Source: Synergistes sp.
GTDB lineage: Bacteria; Synergistota; Synergistia; Synergistales; Synergistaceae
NCBI GenBank assembly: GCA_016288355.1
Contig: JAEEYY010000048.1
Span: 1 to 8,437 of the forward strand
Length of the DNA: 8,437 bases
Reading direction: 5' to 3'
The position numbers and the translations under genes are program-made. Positions 5,512 through 8,437 of the stretch are shown one piece after another; positions within the stretch are counted from its first letter, which is position 1, and each line of letters opens with the position of its first letter. The notes beneath the pieces are model-generated. The model made no database searches, was not told the DNA's origin, and was given only the letters and a program-made list of their open reading frames with translations.

Positions 5512-7749
5512 ATGATTCAACTGATCGATCACGGCGTCTATCTGGTGAACGGCGTTCCCCAGGACAGCGCACCCGTCTCCCGGGAGGAAGCCCGGCAGCA
5601 GACCATGGCCTGGAAGATCCTGCAGGCCCACAACGTGTCCGGCGATCCGGAGGAGCTGAAGGTGAGGTTCGACGCCATGGCGTCCCACGACATCACCTAC
5701 GTGGGCATCATCCAGCAGGCCCGGGCCTCCGGCATGAAGGAGTTCCCCATCCCCTACGCCCTGACCAACTGCCACAACAGTCTGTGCGCCGTGGGCGGCA
5801 CCATCAACGAGGACGACCACATGTACGGCCTGTCCGCCGCCAAAAAGTACGGCGGCATCTACGTGCCCGCCAACCAGAGCGTCATCCACTCCTACGCCCG
5901 CGAGGAGCTGACCCGCTGCGGCTCCATGATCCTGGGCTCCGACTCCCACACCCGCTATGGCGCCCTGGGCACCATGGCCGTGGGCGAGGGCGGCCCCGAG
6001 CTGGCCAAGCAGCTGCTGAAGAACACCTGGGACGTTCCCATGCCCCAGGTGGTGCTGGTGTACCTCACCGGCAAGCCCCGCCGCGGCGTTGGCCCCCACG
6101 ACGTGGCCATCGCCCTGGTGAAGGCCACCTTCGCCAGCAAATTCGTCAACAACAAGGTCCTGGAGTTCGTGGGCCCCGGCATCGCCGAGCTGCCCATCGA
6201 CTTCCGCAACGGCATCGACGTGATGACCACCGAGACCACCTGCCTGAGCTCCATCTGGGAGACCGACGAGGTGACCCGCGGCTTCTATGAGGCCCACAAG
6301 CGTCCCCAGGATTACGCCGAGCTCCATCCCGGCCAGTGCGCCTGGTATGACAGGATGATCACCATCGAGCTGGACAAGGTGGAGCCCATGATCGCTCTGC
6401 CCTTCCACCCCTCCAACGCCTGGACCATCCGGGAGTTCCTGGACAACGCCCAGGAGATCCTCCAGAAGGTGGAGGACGACGCCGCCCACCGCTTCCCCAA
6501 GGCGCACGTCCATCTGGTGGACAAGATCCACGACGGCGGCGTATGGGCCGACCAGGGCGTCATCGCCGGCTGCAGCGGCGGCCTGTTCGACAACATCACC
6601 GAGGCGGCCGACATCATCCGGGGCGGCAGCACCGGCAACGGCGCCTTCAGCTTCTCCGTGTATCCCACCTCCGTGCCCGTGTCCATGGAGCTGATGAAGA
6701 TCGGCGCCACCGCCGACCTGCTGACGGCCGGCGCGGTCATCAAGCCCAGCTTCTGCGGCCCCTGCTTCGGCGCCGGCGACGTGCCCGCCAACAACGGCCT
6801 GTCCCTGCGTCACACCACCCGCAACTTCCCCAACCGCGAGGGCTCCAAGCCCGGCGAGGGCCAGTTCGCCGCCGTGTGCCTGATGGACTCCCGCTCCATC
6901 GCCGCCACGGCCCGCAACGGCGGCCGCATCACCCCGGCCACCGAGGTGGAGTATGAGCCCGTCCACCACGAGTACCACTTCGACAAGACCATCTACGAGA
7001 ACCGCGTCTACTACGGCTTCGGCAAGGCCGATCCCAGCGTGGAGCTGGTCATGGGCCCCAACATCACCGACTGGCCCAAGATGTACGACCTGGGCGAGAA
7101 CCTGCTGGTGGAGCTGGCCGCCGTCATCCACGATCCCGTCACCACCACCGACGAGCTGATCCCCTCCGGCGAGACATCCTCCTACCGCAGCAACCCCCTG
7201 CGCATGGCCGAGTTCACCCTGTCCCGCCGCGTGCCGGACTACGTGCCCCGCGCCAAGGAGATCGCCAAGACGGAGCTCCAGCGCCGCCACGGCGACTCCC
7301 CCTTCCACATCCGCGAGGTCCTGGGCCGCGTAGGCGACGCCAACGCCCTGATGGCCGACACCCAGTACGGCTCCGCCGTGTTCGCCAACCGTCCCGGCGA
7401 CGGCTCCGCCCGCGAGCAGGCCGCCTCCTGCCAGAAGGTGCTGGGCGGCTTCGCCAACATCTGCTATGAGTACGCCACCAAGCGCTACCGCAGCAACTGC
7501 ATCAACTGGGGCATCCTGCCCTTCACCATCGACGAGGGCACGCCCTTCGAGTACAACCCCGGCGACTGCCTGTTCGTTCCCGGCATCCGCGCCGCCATCA
7601 AGGAGGCCCGGGAGGACATCCCCGGCAAGATCATCCGCCAGAACGGCACCGTGGAGGACATCATGCTCCATATCCGCGGCCTGACCGACGACGAGCGGGA
7701 GATCCTGCTGGACGGCTGCCTGATGAACTACTACGCCAACAGAATGTAA
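5512..7749 (+). CDS. Aconitase-superfamily hydratase (YbhJ-like), probable aconitate hydratase
   Basis: A 745-residue cytoplasmic iron-sulphur hydratase, near mature mitochondrial aconitase (~754) and E. coli YbhJ (~753), shorter than AcnA (~890). Domains 1-3 cover about 1-530 and the swivel domain about 540-720. Conserved features are VIHSYA (124-129), LGSDSHT (141-147), three [4Fe-4S] cysteines C354, C415 and C418, the swivel entry DPVTTTDELIPSG (541-553) and GDGSAREQAA (629-638), with S632 in the catalytic Ser position and R634 the substrate Arg. Departures from canonical aconitase are CSG instead of CTN after C354, FCGPCF around the cysteine pair, SHD where aconitases have QD (58-60), and Ala for the second Ser of GSSRE. 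Isocitrate dehydrogenase follows after 29 bp in the same operon, which argues for citrate-to-isocitrate isomerisation. Another tricarboxylate or 2-hydroxyacid substrate is not excluded. Confidence 0.85.
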   Translation: MIQLIDHGVYLVNGVPQDSAPVSREEARQQTMAWKILQAHNVSGDPEELKVRFDAMASHDITYVGIIQQARASGMKEFPIPYALTNCHNSLCAVGGTINEDDHMYGLSAAKKYGGIYVPANQSVIHSYAREELTRCGSMILGSDSHTRYGALGTMAVGEGGPELAKQLLKNTWDVPMPQVVLVYLTGKPRRGVGPHDVAIALVKATFASKFVNNKVLEFVGPGIAELPIDFRNGIDVMTTETTCLSSIWETDEVTRGFYEAHKRPQDYAELHPGQCAWYDRMITIELDKVEPMIALPFHPSNAWTIREFLDNAQEILQKVEDDAAHRFPKAHVHLVDKIHDGGVWADQGVIAGCSGGLFDNITEAADIIRGGSTGNGAFSFSVYPTSVPVSMELMKIGATADLLTAGAVIKPSFCGPCFGAGDVPANNGLSLRHTTRNFPNREGSKPGEGQFAAVCLMDSRSIAATARNGGRITPATEVEYEPVHHEYHFDKTIYENRVYYGFGKADPSVELVMGPNITDWPKMYDLGENLLVELAAVIHDPVTTTDELIPSGETSSYRSNPLRMAEFTLSRRVPDYVPRAKEIAKTELQRRHGDSPFHIREVLGRVGDANALMADTQYGSAVFANRPGDGSAREQAASCQKVLGGFANICYEYATKRYRSNCINWGILPFTIDEGTPFEYNPGDCLFVPGIRAAIKEAREDIPGKIIRQNGTVEDIMLHIRGLTDDEREILLDGCLMNYYANRM

Positions 7750-7778
7750 GACGACTGCAAGACAGGAGGACAACGACT

Positions 7779-8437
7779 ATGCAGAAGATCCAAATGAAGA
7801 CGCCGCTGGTGGAGATGGACGGCGACGAGATGACCCGTATCCTGTGGCAGATGATCAAGGATCAGCTGATCACCCCCTTCGTGGACCTGAAGACCGAGTA
7901 CTACGATCTGGGCCTGCTGCACCGCAACGAGACCAAGGACCAGGTCACCGTGGACGCCGCCAACGCCACCAAGCGCCTGGGCGTGGCCGTCAAGTGCGCC
8001 ACCATCACCCCCAACAAGCAGCGCATGGAGGAGTATCCCCAGCTGACCGAGATGTGGAAGAGCCCCAACGGCACCATCCGTTCCATCCTGGACGGCACCG
8101 TGTTCCGCGCTCCCATCCTCATCGACTCCATCCATCCGGTGGTGAAGAACTGGAAGGAGCCCATCACCATCGCCCGTCACGCCTACGGCGACGTGTACAA
8201 GAGCGTCGATATGTACACCACCGAGCCCGGCACCTGCACCATGACCTTCAAGGGCGAGTCCGGCGAGGAGAAGACCCTGCTGGTCCAGAAGGTGGACGGT
8301 CCCGCCGTGTGGCAGGGCGCCCACAACAAGGAGAAGAGCATCCGCTCCTTCGCCCGGGCCTGCTTCCAGTACGCCATCGACACCAAGCAGGATCTGTGGT
8401 TCTCCACCAAGGACACCATCGCCAAGATCTACGACGG
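7779..8437 (+). CDS. icd: NADP-type isocitrate dehydrogenase, N-terminal part, cut by the window edge
   Basis: The first 219 complete codons of a homodimeric isocitrate dehydrogenase; the C-terminal half lies beyond the right edge. It belongs to the branch resembling eukaryotic IDH1/IDH2 rather than E. coli Icd. Visible motifs are EMDGDEMTR (12-20), KCATITP (72-78), KSPNGTIR (94-101), GTVFR (106-110), ARHAYGD (132-138) and STKDTI (209-214). Substrate residues expected from human IDH1 numbering are T77-equivalent, S95, N97, R101, R110 and R133 (human R132). The enzyme oxidises isocitrate to 2-oxoglutarate and CO2, making NADPH. Cofactor preference is inferred from the branch, because the main cofactor residues are off the window. 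AGGAGGA precedes the ATG by 8 nt. It follows the hydratase by 29 bp with no terminator, so the two are co-transcribed and likely supply 2-oxoglutarate for glutamate synthesis. Confidence 0.93.
   Translation, partial: MQKIQMKTPLVEMDGDEMTRILWQMIKDQLITPFVDLKTEYYDLGLLHRNETKDQVTVDAANATKRLGVAVKCATITPNKQRMEEYPQLTEMWKSPNGTIRSILDGTVFRAPILIDSIHPVVKNWKEPITIARHAYGDVYKSVDMYTTEPGTCTMTFKGESGEEKTLLVQKVDGPAVWQGAHNKEKSIRSFARACFQYAIDTKQDLWFSTKDTIAKIYD

Noticed and set aside
5522..5531. Perfect palindrome TGATCGATCA at the beginning of the hydratase gene
   Set aside because: It is fully explained by the codons for Leu-Ile-Asp-His and sits inside the coding region, so there is no independent reason to call it a site.
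5488..7773. A 761-residue open frame covering the whole hydratase gene on the minus strand
   Set aside because: Striking in length, but it has the same cause: strong codon bias in the sense gene removes antisense stops. The product is low-complexity Gly/Val/Ala/His/Asp with no motif.

Overview
The window is GC-rich and tightly coded, with strong AGGAGG-type ribosome binding sites 7-8 nt before nearly every start. Codons end overwhelmingly in C or G. The proteins look like those of a gut Firmicute, and I would guess a high-GC Oscillospiraceae-type clostridium (the Flavonifractor/Intestinimonas/Oscillibacter group). That placement is inferred from protein style and composition only. There is no rRNA, phage gene, transposase, tRNA or CRISPR array to sharpen it.

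Left part (1-2228, minus strand): an amylosucrase-like GH13 enzyme is followed by a translationally overlapping HAD-IIB (Cof-type) phosphatase that runs off the left edge. A near-consensus promoter drives the pair from the divergent intergenic region 2113-2499. A perfect 6-bp inverted repeat is centred on its -10 box. The logic is cytoplasmic sucrose/alpha-glucan handling plus dephosphorylation of a small phosphometabolite.

Middle (2336-5203, plus strand): a YfcC/DcuC-type membrane carrier and an M20 (AbgB/PM20D2-like) metallo-amidohydrolase form a two-gene operon. It has its own promoter, a long GC-rich leader and a clear intrinsic terminator. The arrangement suggests import of an amidated, acylated or peptidic compound followed by hydrolysis in the cytoplasm.

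Right part (5204-8437, plus strand): a roughly 300-bp G-rich non-coding stretch leads into an extended -10 promoter. This drives an aconitase-superfamily hydratase and, 29 bp later, an NADP-type isocitrate dehydrogenase cut by the right edge. Together they would convert citrate to 2-oxoglutarate plus NADPH, the oxidative branch used for glutamate synthesis in anaerobes with an incomplete TCA cycle. No citrate synthase lies in the window. The hydratase keeps the three cluster cysteines but departs from canonical aconitase at several active-site motifs, so its true substrate is the most interesting open question here.

I found no convincing new defence, mobile or RNA-based system. The remaining points of interest are regulatory: dyads at promoters, repeated CGGAAAA words, a phased 8-bp repeat and leader hairpins. 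There is also a local codon-usage anomaly in the transporter.
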